Position numbers and translations under genes: made by a program. The notes beneath the pieces were generated by a model. That model made no database searches. It had not been told where the DNA came from and saw only the letters and a program-made list of their open reading frames with translations. 64,000 bases of DNA from contig JAISUW010000012.1 of NCBI GenBank assembly GCA_031271865.1, forward strand, positions 1 to 64,000. Reading direction: 5' to 3'. Positions within the stretch are counted from its first letter, which is position 1, and each line of letters starts with the position of its first letter. This document shows positions 1 through 10,001 of this stretch, in pieces. Source of the DNA: Oscillospiraceae bacterium. Its GTDB lineage: Bacteria; Bacillota; Clostridia; Oscillospirales; Acutalibacteraceae.

Positions 1-35
1 GAAGCCCCCAAAAAGAAGAAAGGAGCCTCTCTCGG

Positions 36-1229
36 ATGGACACCCGCCGCCGTGACAGCCTATTCGGCGCAGCCTATGAACAGCCTCTGGCGGAGGTTTT
101 GCGTCCGCATACGCTGAGCGAGGTGCAGGGGCAGAAGCATCTGATCGGTCCGGGCACACCGTTGCGGCGCATGGCGGAAGGCGGAAAGCTGCGCTCTTTG
201 ATTTTCTACGGACCGCCCGGCTGCGGCAAGACAACGGTTGCCCGCATTCTGGCGGAGAACGCCGGTTTGCGCTATGTTCACGTCAACGCTACGGACACCT
301 CCACAAAAGAGATTCAGGAAGCGCTTTCCGGCGGAGGCACGGTGCTGTATTTAGATGAGATTCAGTACCTGAACAAAAAGCAGCAGCAGACCTTACTTTC
401 CTCTGTAGAAGCAGGTGCCTGCGTGCTGATAGCCGCCACGACGGAGAATCCGTTCCATTATATCTATCCGGCGCTCCTATCCCGTTGTGCGGCATTTGAA
501 TTTAAGCCGCTGACCGCAGCGGAAATACGGGAGAGTCCGGTCTGGGCGCAATACCGTGTCAGTCCCGACGCCGCGGAGGCGATTGCCGAACACAGCGGCG
601 GCGATATGCGCCGCGCCCTGAACACACTGGAATTATTGCTCAGCACAAAAGAACTCTCCGGCGAACAGAAGGAGGATTCCGATGAACCGCTAGCCACCTG
701 CATAACCATGCAAGACCTTCAACGCTTGGGGCAGGCGCAGGGCATTAACTATGACAAAAGCGGCGACGACCACTTTAACCTCATGAGTGCTTTGCAAAAA
801 TCCCTGCGCGGGAGCGACGCGGATGCCGCTGTGTTCTACCTGGCAAAACTCTTGGAGGCCGGGGATTTAATCAGCGCCGCACGGCGGCTATTGGTCTGCG
901 CCTATGAGGATGTAGGCATTGCCTCCCCCCAAGTGCCGATATTTGTCACAGCCGCCGTGGAGGCAGCAGAGCGCGTGGGGCTTCCCGAAGCCCGCATTCC
1001 CTTGGCTGACGCGGCGATCCTCGTGGCACGCGCGCCCAAGCTCAATACCGGGGATGCCGCCATCTCCGCCGCCGCCGAAGCCATCCGCGCCGGCAAGGGG
1101 CAGACCGTCCCGCGCCATATAACAAACGTCCCGAACAGCGGTTATAAGTACCCGCACGACTATCCTGGGCATTGGGTGGCGCAGCAATACCTCCCGGATG
1201 ACCTCCTCGGCGTGAAGTTTGTGGAGTAA
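36..1229 (+). CDS. rarA: Replication-associated recombination protein A (RarA/MgsA AAA+ ATPase)
   Basis: Walker A GPPGCGKTT, Walker B YLDEIQ, and C-terminal MgsA-type NxPNxGYKYPHDYPGHWVAQQYLPD motif. Confidence 0.93.
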   Translation: MDTRRRDSLFGAAYEQPLAEVLRPHTLSEVQGQKHLIGPGTPLRRMAEGGKLRSLIFYGPPGCGKTTVARILAENAGLRYVHVNATDTSTKEIQEALSGGGTVLYLDEIQYLNKKQQQTLLSSVEAGACVLIAATTENPFHYIYPALLSRCAAFEFKPLTAAEIRESPVWAQYRVSPDAAEAIAEHSGGDMRRALNTLELLLSTKELSGEQKEDSDEPLATCITMQDLQRLGQAQGINYDKSGDDHFNLMSALQKSLRGSDADAAVFYLAKLLEAGDLISAARRLLVCAYEDVGIASPQVPIFVTAAVEAAERVGLPEARIPLADAAILVARAPKLNTGDAAISAAAEAIRAGKGQTVPRHITNVPNSGYKYPHDYPGHWVAQQYLPDDLLGVKFVE

Positions 1230-1275
1230 AACTGTCGGTGGCGATACAATTTAGGAACCGTTCACAAAAAAAACT

Positions 1276-1304
1276 TTGTTATTTCACGCAATTTGTTGTA
1301 TACT
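1276..1304 (+). promoter_or_regulatory. Sigma-A-like promoter TTGTTA-N17-TATACT
   Basis: -35 at 1276-1281, -10 at 1299-1304, upstream of CDS at 1384. Confidence 0.5.
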
Positions 1305-1383
1305 TATTACAGGCAGTAATTTCATGAAGCAAATTCGGATTCCTTATCCCAAATCATAGGACAACCTGAGGAGGTTTCATACC

Positions 1384-2448
1384 ATGGCAGATGAATTTGA
1401 ACCCAACAGCACCCCCGACACCCCCGACACCCCCGACACCCCGGAAACCGGCAGCGATGAAAACACCTTGTCCCTCAAAATCCAAAACAGCTTCTCTCTC
1501 AAAGTCAAAGACACCGACAAAGTGAAGAAAATCCTCTACATCATTGCGGCCGGTCTGGCAGCCTGCGCTGTGCTTGTCGTCATTGTTATCTGCCTGGTTG
1601 TGCCTGCCGTTCACATGGGCGGCGCGAAGAAGTTAGAGGCGGAGTCCCCCGGCTTGGCTTTGCAGAAGTACAAGCTGGTCATTGCATCCCCCGGTGCGTT
1701 CCTGGACAAGAAAGCGCAGGCGGCGATTGACGCGCTGCAAGCCAGTGTCGGCAGCACCGCGGCAGAAGACGGAACACTTACACAGACGGAGATTTCTTTC
1801 GGGGACAATGTCTGGCTTGTCGTTGAGGTGCGCGGCAATAAGAAGCTGCTCGTATCCAAAGGACTCCTGCCCCTCAATCAGCCTTACTACCAAGTGATGG
1901 AAGATGTTTCTTGGGAGAAGAGCGACATCCGTAAGTACCTCAATGAGGACTACTACAATATGTTCTCCGAGGTCGACCGTGCGCTCATCAAGGAAACGAG
2001 CGTCAAGAACACCAAGAATGTGGAGAACAAAACAGCCGCAGGGAAAGATACGAGAGATTATATCTTTCTGCTCTCCGTGGAAGAAGCAGAATTGTACTTC
2101 CCGACGGCGGCCAGCCGCAAGGCAATCGGCAGTTCCGGTCGCTCGGCATATTACTGGCTCCGCACGCCGGGTATGAATAAATTCTGTGCCGCGACCGTCC
2201 GCGCCGACGGCGAAATCGGATACGCCGGGACAGCCGTCAATTCCGCCAGCCGCGGCGTACGCCCCGCCATGTGGGTGGATATTGATGCCGGCACGGCGGT
2301 AGCCGAAACGACCAAACCGGCGGCTACCACAACCACCACAACCGCTGCGCCGGCGCCGGAATCTGCGGCAACCGCTCCGCCCACTACAGCGGCACCTGCC
2401 ACGCAAGCTCCCGCCACAGTTGTTACCACTACAGCTCCGGCGGCATAA
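1384..2448 (+). CDS. Membrane-anchored protein with DUF6273-like domain and Pro/Thr/Ala-rich C-terminal tail
   Basis: Single TM segment (ILYIIAAGLAACAVLVVIVICLVV); YYWLRTPG...VRADGEIGYAGTAVNSASRGVRPAMWV matches the DUF6273 pattern; N-terminal TPDTPDTPDTP repeat; TTTTTTAAP tail. Confidence 0.7.
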   Translation: MADEFEPNSTPDTPDTPDTPETGSDENTLSLKIQNSFSLKVKDTDKVKKILYIIAAGLAACAVLVVIVICLVVPAVHMGGAKKLEAESPGLALQKYKLVIASPGAFLDKKAQAAIDALQASVGSTAAEDGTLTQTEISFGDNVWLVVEVRGNKKLLVSKGLLPLNQPYYQVMEDVSWEKSDIRKYLNEDYYNMFSEVDRALIKETSVKNTKNVENKTAAGKDTRDYIFLLSVEEAELYFPTAASRKAIGSSGRSAYYWLRTPGMNKFCAATVRADGEIGYAGTAVNSASRGVRPAMWVDIDAGTAVAETTKPAATTTTTTAAPAPESAATAPPTTAAPATQAPATVVTTTAPAA

Positions 2449-2487
2449 ACGTGCTTTCCCGTGGTTCACCGGCCATATTTCCCATAG

Positions 2488-2518
2488 CGCAAAGGCGGCC
2501 TTACAGCCGCCTTTTGCG
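2488..2518. terminator. Hairpin terminator between convergent genes
   Basis: gcaaaggcggccttacagccgccttttgc inverted repeat followed by a short T run. Confidence 0.7.
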
Positions 2519-2529
2519 TTTTGTACAAA

Positions 2530-4020
2530 CTACGACAAACGTTCGCTCGCCCCGACAAACAACTCGGCATAGACAATGCGGGTATCGGGCGAATCCGCCG
2601 TCACGGCAACCGTTTGCCGCCCGGCGCAAGATGCAGGTGCAGCAAACGCATACAACACCGTCCCCGGCGGCGGATACCGGTTCAAGCCTTGTTCGGGCAA
2701 ATAGGCATTTGCAGGAACGCAAGGCATGCCGTTCATAGTGACGGTAAGCATGACTTCGGTATCCGTACTCAGGAAAAGGAGAAGCGGCGCTTGGGGCGGC
2801 AGGGCTCCTGTATGCAGAACAAGCTCGAACGGTAAGGCAGCGGGCAGCGGCTTCCACGGTGCAATCCCCCGCGGGGAGAGGTCCTGCTTTGTTACAATGT
2901 GCCGCCGCGGTAAGGTGCTTAATGATTGCGCATCCGTTGCCGTTCGGTAGATTTCCGAGAGTGCCGCGTCGGGCAGCAGTTGCCCGGAGGGTATATCCAC
3001 GGGGCAGCGATAGTAATTGTACAGATACAGACCGTCCGCGCCGCGGTCGAGGTACTGCGCTGCCAAACCGCGCACCGTTTGCGCATGGGTATAGGTGCTT
3101 TCGTCCGCGGAGCAGCGGCAGTTCAGAATCTCCAAGCCCGCCCAAACGGAAACGCCGTACGGGGAGAGCGCCGCTTTCCAGACATCTATGGGCATATCGG
3201 AATCGTTGGTCTCCCAGCGCGGGCTGACGGTAACACAATCCACATGACCGGCCTTTGCCCACGCTGTGGCATCGAAGCCGAACATTTCCGCTTGGGTGAT
3301 GTCCCGCGGCAGGCGAACGGAAACCCGCACCGCATGACCGCGGCGGCGTTGTGCTTCGCGGCAGATTTCGTGCACTTCGGACAGAAAAGCATTCATGCAG
3401 CGGATGTTATCCGGATTGCCTTCGGATGGAAAGCAATGGATTTCGCGCAGGAAGTCCAGCTCAATGCCATCCACATCATAGCGCAGGAGCTGCTCACGGA
3501 TATAGGCGAGCATTTTTGCCCGCACTTCGGGGACGGCATAGTCAAAGCAATTGCGGTAGTAGCCCCAATCGGCACCCAGCATCCAACCGTTGCGGCGCGC
3601 TTCATAGAAAAAGTCACTGCGCAGTTCATCTGTCGGATCGTCCGGGTTGTGGCAATCGTTCATGCGTACGGAGAGCCATGCCCGCAGACCTTGACGGCGA
3701 AGCTCCCGAAACCAAACGGTATAGGCATCAATGCCCCAATCCGCCAGTTGCTTGTAACCGTAGAAGATAGCCTTATAGTCGACCGGATGACCGTCCTCCG
3801 ATGTCTGCGCATACTTCGCGCAGGCATCCGTAAAGACAGCGGACGGTGACGCAGAGTGCTGGCAGAATACGCAGATGCAGACATCCGTTACCCCTGACCC
3901 GGCATATTGTGCAACAAACGGCAGCAGCGCGGCTTCGGCACCGTCCGCCGGTCCTTGCGCGATATGGCGCAGGAATGGATACGTGACGCTGTTCAGGTCA
4001 ATGTTGAGGGCGAGCGGCAT
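2530..4020 (-). CDS. Glycosyl hydrolase-like family 10 (GHL10)-type TIM-barrel protein
   Basis: LRRQGLRAWLSVRMNDCH, RYDVDGIELDFLRE and DGLYLYNYY signatures; start set at MPLALN rather than the longer ORF. Confidence 0.65.
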   Translation of the reverse strand: MPLALNIDLNSVTYPFLRHIAQGPADGAEAALLPFVAQYAGSGVTDVCICVFCQHSASPSAVFTDACAKYAQTSEDGHPVDYKAIFYGYKQLADWGIDAYTVWFRELRRQGLRAWLSVRMNDCHNPDDPTDELRSDFFYEARRNGWMLGADWGYYRNCFDYAVPEVRAKMLAYIREQLLRYDVDGIELDFLREIHCFPSEGNPDNIRCMNAFLSEVHEICREAQRRRGHAVRVSVRLPRDITQAEMFGFDATAWAKAGHVDCVTVSPRWETNDSDMPIDVWKAALSPYGVSVWAGLEILNCRCSADESTYTHAQTVRGLAAQYLDRGADGLYLYNYYRCPVDIPSGQLLPDAALSEIYRTATDAQSLSTLPRRHIVTKQDLSPRGIAPWKPLPAALPFELVLHTGALPPQAPLLLFLSTDTEVMLTVTMNGMPCVPANAYLPEQGLNRYPPPGTVLYAFAAPASCAGRQTVAVTADSPDTRIVYAELFVGASERLS

Positions 4021-4063
4021 AGGCAGTCTCCGAATCAGGCGTGTTCGTTTTGCGCAAGCGTTT

Positions 4064-5680
4064 TCAGTCCTCCCGCGCCAGCATGGCCGCCAAGGCATCC
4101 AAATCCTCGAATTGGTTTTGCTGTTTCGCAACGAGGGCGCGGCGCTCGTTGAGGGCGATGTACATCTTTTCTTTCTTCTCCCCTGTCAGGTCATAGAAGA
4201 AGAGCGGGATACAGTTGACGATGCTTGGGAGAATCCCACCCATGGCATAGAGCATAACGACTTTTTGGTACACCTTGCGGCTGCCCTGACTGTAGGGGAG
4301 TATCGTCAGTGTGGGGTTGTAGCCGCTCCACTTCAGCACAAGGAGTGTGAACGCCGTGTTCAGCGGCGCCATGACCTTACCGATTAGTCCGGTAATCAGA
4401 CCGAACGTCCCGTCCGGGCGTTCGCCGGTGAGGTACTCGGTGTAGTCGCTGATTTCGCGCCCGATTTCGCCCTCCATGACGGAGGCGGGGCCGTCGTTGA
4501 GGACATTCAGCCCGTCCGTGACGCCGAACACAATGCCGGACTTCCACCACGTGCTTGCATCTTTCGTGACAGCCGCACCAATCAGACCTTGGGCAATCTG
4601 TACCAACAAATCCCAGCCGCGCAGCTGCAGGCAGGTCGTGCGGAAGTCCCCGTGGTTGAGCCTTTTGAAGCTCTCAATGAGGCGCAGGGTCACAATCTGC
4701 ATGGTCTGGCGCGGAATGTAGAACAGCGAGGCTTTGATTGCGCCGCCGCAGACTTCCTGCTGGAAGATGACGTCCCAGTTATAGCCGCCGCTGGACCACC
4801 AACCGGTGGACAGCCCCGCGATGAAATTACGCATAACGTACTTGTTCTTTAGGAAATAGAAGAGGGTTTTTGTTGTGGCGGCGGGCTTCGGCTGGAGGAT
4901 GACGCGTTCCCGGCTGTTCCAGCTCATGAGGACGGAGGTCAAGGCGCCGATGGAGGCGCCGACGAGGCAGACGATGGCAAACACACCGCCGGCACCGCTC
5001 TTGGAGTTGATATAGCCTTTGTTGACAAGCTCTATGAACGGCATGAGGACACCCGCGAGGATATCGCCGCTGTACTTCCAGAAGTAGGTTTGCACCAAAC
5101 CAAGTTGGATGCGGTCCTCCGGGTTCGGAGAGATGAGCGTGGTTAGGTTCCCGGTCGGGATGCCGTAGATGGTGGAGAAGGTTTCCCGCAAAAACAGCAT
5201 ACTGAATAGGAAGATGACCTTGGAGGGGTCATTGACATCATTGTTGCCGGCAAAGAACAGCCCCCCGCAGTACAGAATCGCCGTGGAGGCGTAGTACGGA
5301 ATCGGTGTTAAGAGGGCATAGGGACGGGCCTTCCCCCAGCGGGTGCGGGTGCGGTCATACAGGATGCCCATGATGGGGTTATTGAGCACATCGTAGATGC
5401 CGATGAGCATATCCACCAAGATAACATAGAGCGGGTTAATCTTGAGGATGTTGAAATTGAAGAGCTGGCGGTAATTGTCATTGATTTTGTTGGCAATGGT
5501 GGAACCGAGGCTGTTGAGTCCGAAGAAGATCATTTCTTTTGTGGAGAGCTGCCGCGTGTGGTACATCTTCGCCGCAGTTTCCTTGTGCTTTTCCAGCTGT
5601 GCGGGGTCAATTTTTGCAGCGGAGTTTTCTTCCGCGCCGAATACGGTTTCCGCGAGTTTCTTCGCATCGAATTTTGCCAA
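4064..5680 (-). CDS. GPH-family (MelB-like) sugar:cation symporter / MFS transporter
   Basis: Multiple TM segments; LNNPIMGILYDRTRTRWGKARPY matches the GPH signature. Confidence 0.8.
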   Translation of the reverse strand: MAKFDAKKLAETVFGAEENSAAKIDPAQLEKHKETAAKMYHTRQLSTKEMIFFGLNSLGSTIANKINDNYRQLFNFNILKINPLYVILVDMLIGIYDVLNNPIMGILYDRTRTRWGKARPYALLTPIPYYASTAILYCGGLFFAGNNDVNDPSKVIFLFSMLFLRETFSTIYGIPTGNLTTLISPNPEDRIQLGLVQTYFWKYSGDILAGVLMPFIELVNKGYINSKSGAGGVFAIVCLVGASIGALTSVLMSWNSRERVILQPKPAATTKTLFYFLKNKYVMRNFIAGLSTGWWSSGGYNWDVIFQQEVCGGAIKASLFYIPRQTMQIVTLRLIESFKRLNHGDFRTTCLQLRGWDLLVQIAQGLIGAAVTKDASTWWKSGIVFGVTDGLNVLNDGPASVMEGEIGREISDYTEYLTGERPDGTFGLITGLIGKVMAPLNTAFTLLVLKWSGYNPTLTILPYSQGSRKVYQKVVMLYAMGGILPSIVNCIPLFFYDLTGEKKEKMYIALNERRALVAKQQNQFEDLDALAAMLARED

Positions 5681-5778
5681 TGGAATCCGCCTCTTTTCCG
5701 GTTAAGATTTTTTCTGTATCATTTGAACAAATCCGAATGTGTGCCGGTGCGGGTAAGGTATAGGATTAGTTATTATAA

Positions 5779-7125
5779 TCAATCACCACGCATCGCATCG
5801 ACATCGTCATAGCCTTTATAAGCGGTCGGATTGGCTTTCATTAACCGGACTTCTTCCAAGGCTACCAGAGTTTCAGCGTTGGGTGTTTCCATATTCCCCC
5901 ACGCCTCACCGATAGCGTAGTAGGCCGGTTTCGGGTTGCGGTCGGCGTCCAAGATGCCCCAGAAGTTCTCTATCGGGCAATCGTATTGTCCGCAGAGGCA
6001 GGCGCCCTTCCCGTCCGCCCAGTGGTAGATGAATGTGCCGGCCACGCAGTCCATCTTGGCAAGCGAGGGCAGAAGACGGCGGAAGAACTCCGCTTGTCCC
6101 TCGGGGGTGTGCGGGCAACCCTTGATGAACGTCTTCGGCGGCAACTGCTTATAAATATGGTTGATGAAGTCAAAGGACAGCAGGAAATCGCCGACGCTCT
6201 CGGAGTGGGAAGACATCCGGCGCACATAGCGCACACCGACCTCGTTGAACTGCGACAGGAACTTCTCCGGGTTGTCGTGGAGTTCTTTCTCTGATTCGAA
6301 ACCGTAGGAGCGGAGGATTTCGAGCTTCTGCGCCTTGGTTTTGGGCTGCCCTTCGGAGAGGTATCCGGTTTCGGTGAGGATGACGGGCAGTCCGGTCAGG
6401 GAGTAGAGCAGGGCGGCGACGAGGTTGTGTACCCACATATAGCAGCCTTGCGCGAAGAAGCTGCCGATATAGATATCTAAGCCCACATAGTCGAGATACT
6501 TGCGCCACGGTTTCAGGAGGACATGCATATCCGCCTGCGGACCGATGCAGTTGTAGCCCAAAAGGATGTCGCCTTTCAGCGGTCCCATCTCTTCCGCGAA
6601 CACGCCGATGAAGTTGCAGGCAGCCTGCAGACCGATGCCGCCGTTGAAGCGCGCTATGGAGAGTTCATTGCCGATTTGGATGGCATCCACCACGCCTTGC
6701 GCCTCGGTGATGTAGAACCGTGCGATGGTGCGGCAGTAGGCCTCGCCTTTCGGCGTGCGCGGGTCATAGCCTTTATGTAAGAGACCATCGGGGAAGCAGG
6801 TGACCATCAGTATCTTAAAGCCCTCTGCCTTGAATTCCAAGAAGCGTTTCTTTGTGTTCTCCCATTCCGGTGTCGGCTCCCCTTCGGGTGTGCATGGCTG
6901 CCCACAATCCAAGCGCAGCCATTGGATGCCCGCCTTGCGCAGTTTGTCGTAGTCGTGTTCCTCGGAACCGTGGCAAATGCCATGAATCTGCTCCCCGCCA
7001 TTCAGGTCGCGGGGGCGTTGGGTGACCGGTGTGCGCTTCTTAATAAAAGGATAGCGCACGAGTGCGGGCGGGAGGTAGCGCAGGGCATACTTTATCTGGC
7101 TTTTGATATGGTCTTCGAGGGGCAT
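5779..7125 (-). CDS. Glycoside hydrolase clan A-like TIM-barrel protein
   Basis: IQIGNELS and PVILTETGY acid/base and nucleophile-like motifs; start at MPLEDHIK preceded by aggagg. Confidence 0.65.
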   Translation of the reverse strand: MPLEDHIKSQIKYALRYLPPALVRYPFIKKRTPVTQRPRDLNGGEQIHGICHGSEEHDYDKLRKAGIQWLRLDCGQPCTPEGEPTPEWENTKKRFLEFKAEGFKILMVTCFPDGLLHKGYDPRTPKGEAYCRTIARFYITEAQGVVDAIQIGNELSIARFNGGIGLQAACNFIGVFAEEMGPLKGDILLGYNCIGPQADMHVLLKPWRKYLDYVGLDIYIGSFFAQGCYMWVHNLVAALLYSLTGLPVILTETGYLSEGQPKTKAQKLEILRSYGFESEKELHDNPEKFLSQFNEVGVRYVRRMSSHSESVGDFLLSFDFINHIYKQLPPKTFIKGCPHTPEGQAEFFRRLLPSLAKMDCVAGTFIYHWADGKGACLCGQYDCPIENFWGILDADRNPKPAYYAIGEAWGNMETPNAETLVALEEVRLMKANPTAYKGYDDVDAMRGD

Positions 7126-7214
7126 GGCTTGTCCTCCTTTGAATGAGCTGCTTCTATTATATACTTCTTCGGCTGCGGTTGTCAAGGACAAAATGCGGCG
7201 GCCCGATGTTATCC

Positions 7215-7243
7215 TTGCTTTTTGCGGCGGAATATGCTATAAT
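7215..7243 (+). promoter_or_regulatory. Promoter TTGCTT-N17-TATAAT
   Basis: Upstream of GH38-like gene starting at 7275. Confidence 0.65.
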
Positions 7244-7274
7244 CGCAAGGCAGAACCGCCGACAGGAGGCAGAT

Positions 7275-9974
7275 ATGGAAGCAAACCTGAAGAAGCAGTG
7301 GACGGTATACTTTACGCCGCTGTGCCACCATGACTATGGCTATACGAAACCCATCGAACCGCTGCTTGCGGACTACTTGCAGTTCTATCGGGATGTCCTG
7401 CGCTTCATAGAGGAGACCGACGGCTACCCGGAGGAGGCAAAGTACCGCTATACCTGCGAGGAAGTATGGTCGGTTCACAATTTCCTGACGCACTGCACCG
7501 CGGAAGAGAAAGACCGCTTCCTACGCTATGCCCGGGAAGGGCGGATAGAGGTCTCCGCTTTCTGGGGAAACATCGCCGACACGCAGCTTTCGAGTGAGGC
7601 ACTCATCCGCACCGTCTATGATGCCTTTGCGCTGAAACGCGAATACGGCATACCGATTACCGGTGCCTCCCTGGTGGATATGCCCGGCATGGGTTGGGGG
7701 GTTCCCAAACTGATGGCAGGCGCGGGACTGACGTATCTTTTCAACGGAATGCCCGCCTACTTCCATTGGGACAAGCACGGGTCGGTGCCGGTGCATGAGT
7801 TCTGGGATGAAACGCAGATTCTGCGCCACGGCCGTCCCGATGCCTATATGTGGGAGGGGCAGGACAGCGGAAAGGTTTTTACCTACTACCAAGGCTCCTA
7901 CGGTTGGATGCTGGGCGCCATGGGCGGGCGGACCTCCAAGCCTGACACCTATGAAGACGCGGAAGAGTTCCTGCCCGGCTTGCTCCGGGCGGCAGAGGCG
8001 CAGGGTGTGCCGTTCTCCATGCTGCGCTATGTGGACCATGGGGAGGACAATGTCCCACCGAAGAAGAGCATTTCGGATATTGTCCGCCGCTGGAATGCCG
8101 CGCACGACAACCCGAAGCTGGTCGTAGCGACCAATGCCCAATTCTTCACAAAGCTCAAAGCGGAATGCGGAACGGTTGGGCAGGAACCCGGCACGCTGCG
8201 CACGTTCCGCGGGGAGATCCCGCATACGGACTACACCTATGCGGCGCATTCCTTCGCCAAAGAGCTGGGTCTCAACGGCCGCAATCGCCATGCTGTCCTT
8301 CGTGCCGAAGCGCTGGCGGCGCTTGCGTCGCTTTATCTGGATGCCCCGCGCCAAGCCGCTGCGATAGCTGCGGTCTACCGTGACATTCTGACTTTTGATG
8401 AGCATTGCTTCGGAATGTGGTTCCCCATCGGTGCCATGGAGGACTATGACTGGAGCAGCAAAGCCCACCACGCCTACCGCGCAGCTTACCAAGCGGAGCA
8501 GATAGCCGCCCGCGCCGCTTCCGCTCTGGCAACAAGTGCCGCTGACCAACACGCTTATGTGACTGTTTTCAACACGCAAGCCACCCCACGCAGTGATACG
8601 GTTTGCCTGCGTCCCCTCCCATGGGAGGAGAACTGCACCTTAACAGATACCGAAAGCGGGGCTGAGATACCCTATACTGTCTACCGCAATACGGGCTCCG
8701 GCGATACGGCGGAACACGCCGCCGAAGCGGAAGTCTGTGCGCACATGGGCAAGCCGGAGAGTGCTTTTGCACAAACTCTGGTTTTCCGTGCGGAGGGAGT
8801 GCCGCCCCTTGGGTGGAAGCGGTATCGGGTCACCCGCGCCGCGGCAGCCTGTGCGCAGGCACCGACCGCAGGCTGTGCCGACGCCTTGGAGAATGAATAC
8901 TACCGCATTCGTTTTGCCGCTGACGGACAGATTCGCAGCGTATATGATAAATCCCTGCGCCGCGAATGGACGGACAGCGCCTCCCCCTATCCCTTCGCCG
9001 CCGTGCTGTGCCGCGAATGCGAGAGTACGCAGGTTACGCTGCCCCTATACCAAGGCTACGAGATCGTGCATTCCGACAGCGTCATGCAGAAAGCAATCGT
9101 ACGCTTCACCGCCAAGGGTTTGCCGGAAGCGGCATTGGGTATCATCCTCTATGCGGGTACGCCGCGCATAGAGCTGGAAGTGAAGCTCTTGCTCAACGGT
9201 TTGCCGTCCCATGAGTGGCTCCTTGCCTTGCCGTTTGACCTCCCGCAGCCGACATTCTCCTATGAAGGCTCCTTGTGCCGGCCGACTGTTTTCCGCGACG
9301 GCTTGCCGGGAACGCTCACCAACCACTACTGTGTGCAGAACTGGGCGCGTGCCGCCAATGCGGAAAGCGCGGTTGCCGTTGCTTCTCCCGAGGCGCACAA
9401 TGTGTATTTCGGGGGTCTGTGGCCCTGCTACGTGTCCCAGGCACATCACGCCATCCATCCCCGCGACTTCGGGGCACCCTTTGTCAGCGCGGCGGATGTG
9501 CAGACCGGCGGGATGTTCTATCTGCTGGCATACAACAACGGCCGCGTCAACTTCCACATGACGCAGAATGGGCTGCTGCACTTCGCGTTTGCCGTGGCAA
9601 GCGGTCCGGCGGACTTTGACCCGACAGCATTCGGCGAAGGCTTCCAAAACCCGATGACCGCCGTCTATACGGCAGAAAAGCCGGAGCGCATACCCGCAGG
9701 CTCTGCCGATCCGGCGATCGTCAGCGGTCTCCCGGAGAACATACGCCTCGGGGCTTTCAAGACGGCGGAGGATGGGAGGGGCTTCCTCCTGCGTTTGCAT
9801 GAAAGCGCAGGGAAGCAAACCGAAACGGCACTCCGGCTGCCGCAGAATACTGCCCACGCCAACTTGACGAACCTTGCAGAGGAAGACGGCGAGCCGTGCG
9901 CCATAGATGCCGACCGAGCCGTACAGCTTTCTTTCGCTGCCTTTGAAACCAAGTCCATACGATTCGGAAGCTGA
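7275..9974 (+). CDS. GH38-like (alpha-mannosidase superfamily / DUF5054-like) glycoside hydrolase
   Basis: N-terminal HHDYGYT, long multidomain alpha-mannosidase-like layout; start at MEANLKK with an upstream aggaggc RBS. Confidence 0.65.
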   Translation: MEANLKKQWTVYFTPLCHHDYGYTKPIEPLLADYLQFYRDVLRFIEETDGYPEEAKYRYTCEEVWSVHNFLTHCTAEEKDRFLRYAREGRIEVSAFWGNIADTQLSSEALIRTVYDAFALKREYGIPITGASLVDMPGMGWGVPKLMAGAGLTYLFNGMPAYFHWDKHGSVPVHEFWDETQILRHGRPDAYMWEGQDSGKVFTYYQGSYGWMLGAMGGRTSKPDTYEDAEEFLPGLLRAAEAQGVPFSMLRYVDHGEDNVPPKKSISDIVRRWNAAHDNPKLVVATNAQFFTKLKAECGTVGQEPGTLRTFRGEIPHTDYTYAAHSFAKELGLNGRNRHAVLRAEALAALASLYLDAPRQAAAIAAVYRDILTFDEHCFGMWFPIGAMEDYDWSSKAHHAYRAAYQAEQIAARAASALATSAADQHAYVTVFNTQATPRSDTVCLRPLPWEENCTLTDTESGAEIPYTVYRNTGSGDTAEHAAEAEVCAHMGKPESAFAQTLVFRAEGVPPLGWKRYRVTRAAAACAQAPTAGCADALENEYYRIRFAADGQIRSVYDKSLRREWTDSASPYPFAAVLCRECESTQVTLPLYQGYEIVHSDSVMQKAIVRFTAKGLPEAALGIILYAGTPRIELEVKLLLNGLPSHEWLLALPFDLPQPTFSYEGSLCRPTVFRDGLPGTLTNHYCVQNWARAANAESAVAVASPEAHNVYFGGLWPCYVSQAHHAIHPRDFGAPFVSAADVQTGGMFYLLAYNNGRVNFHMTQNGLLHFAFAVASGPADFDPTAFGEGFQNPMTAVYTAEKPERIPAGSADPAIVSGLPENIRLGAFKTAEDGRGFLLRLHESAGKQTETALRLPQNTAHANLTNLAEEDGEPCAIDADRAVQLSFAAFETKSIRFGS

Positions 9975-10001
9975 ATCCCAAACAGACAGGAGAAGTGTGC
10001 C

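Noticed and set aside
7521-8579. 352-aa minus-strand ORF inside the GH38-like gene
   Set aside because: Antisense shadow without recognisable domain or RBS.
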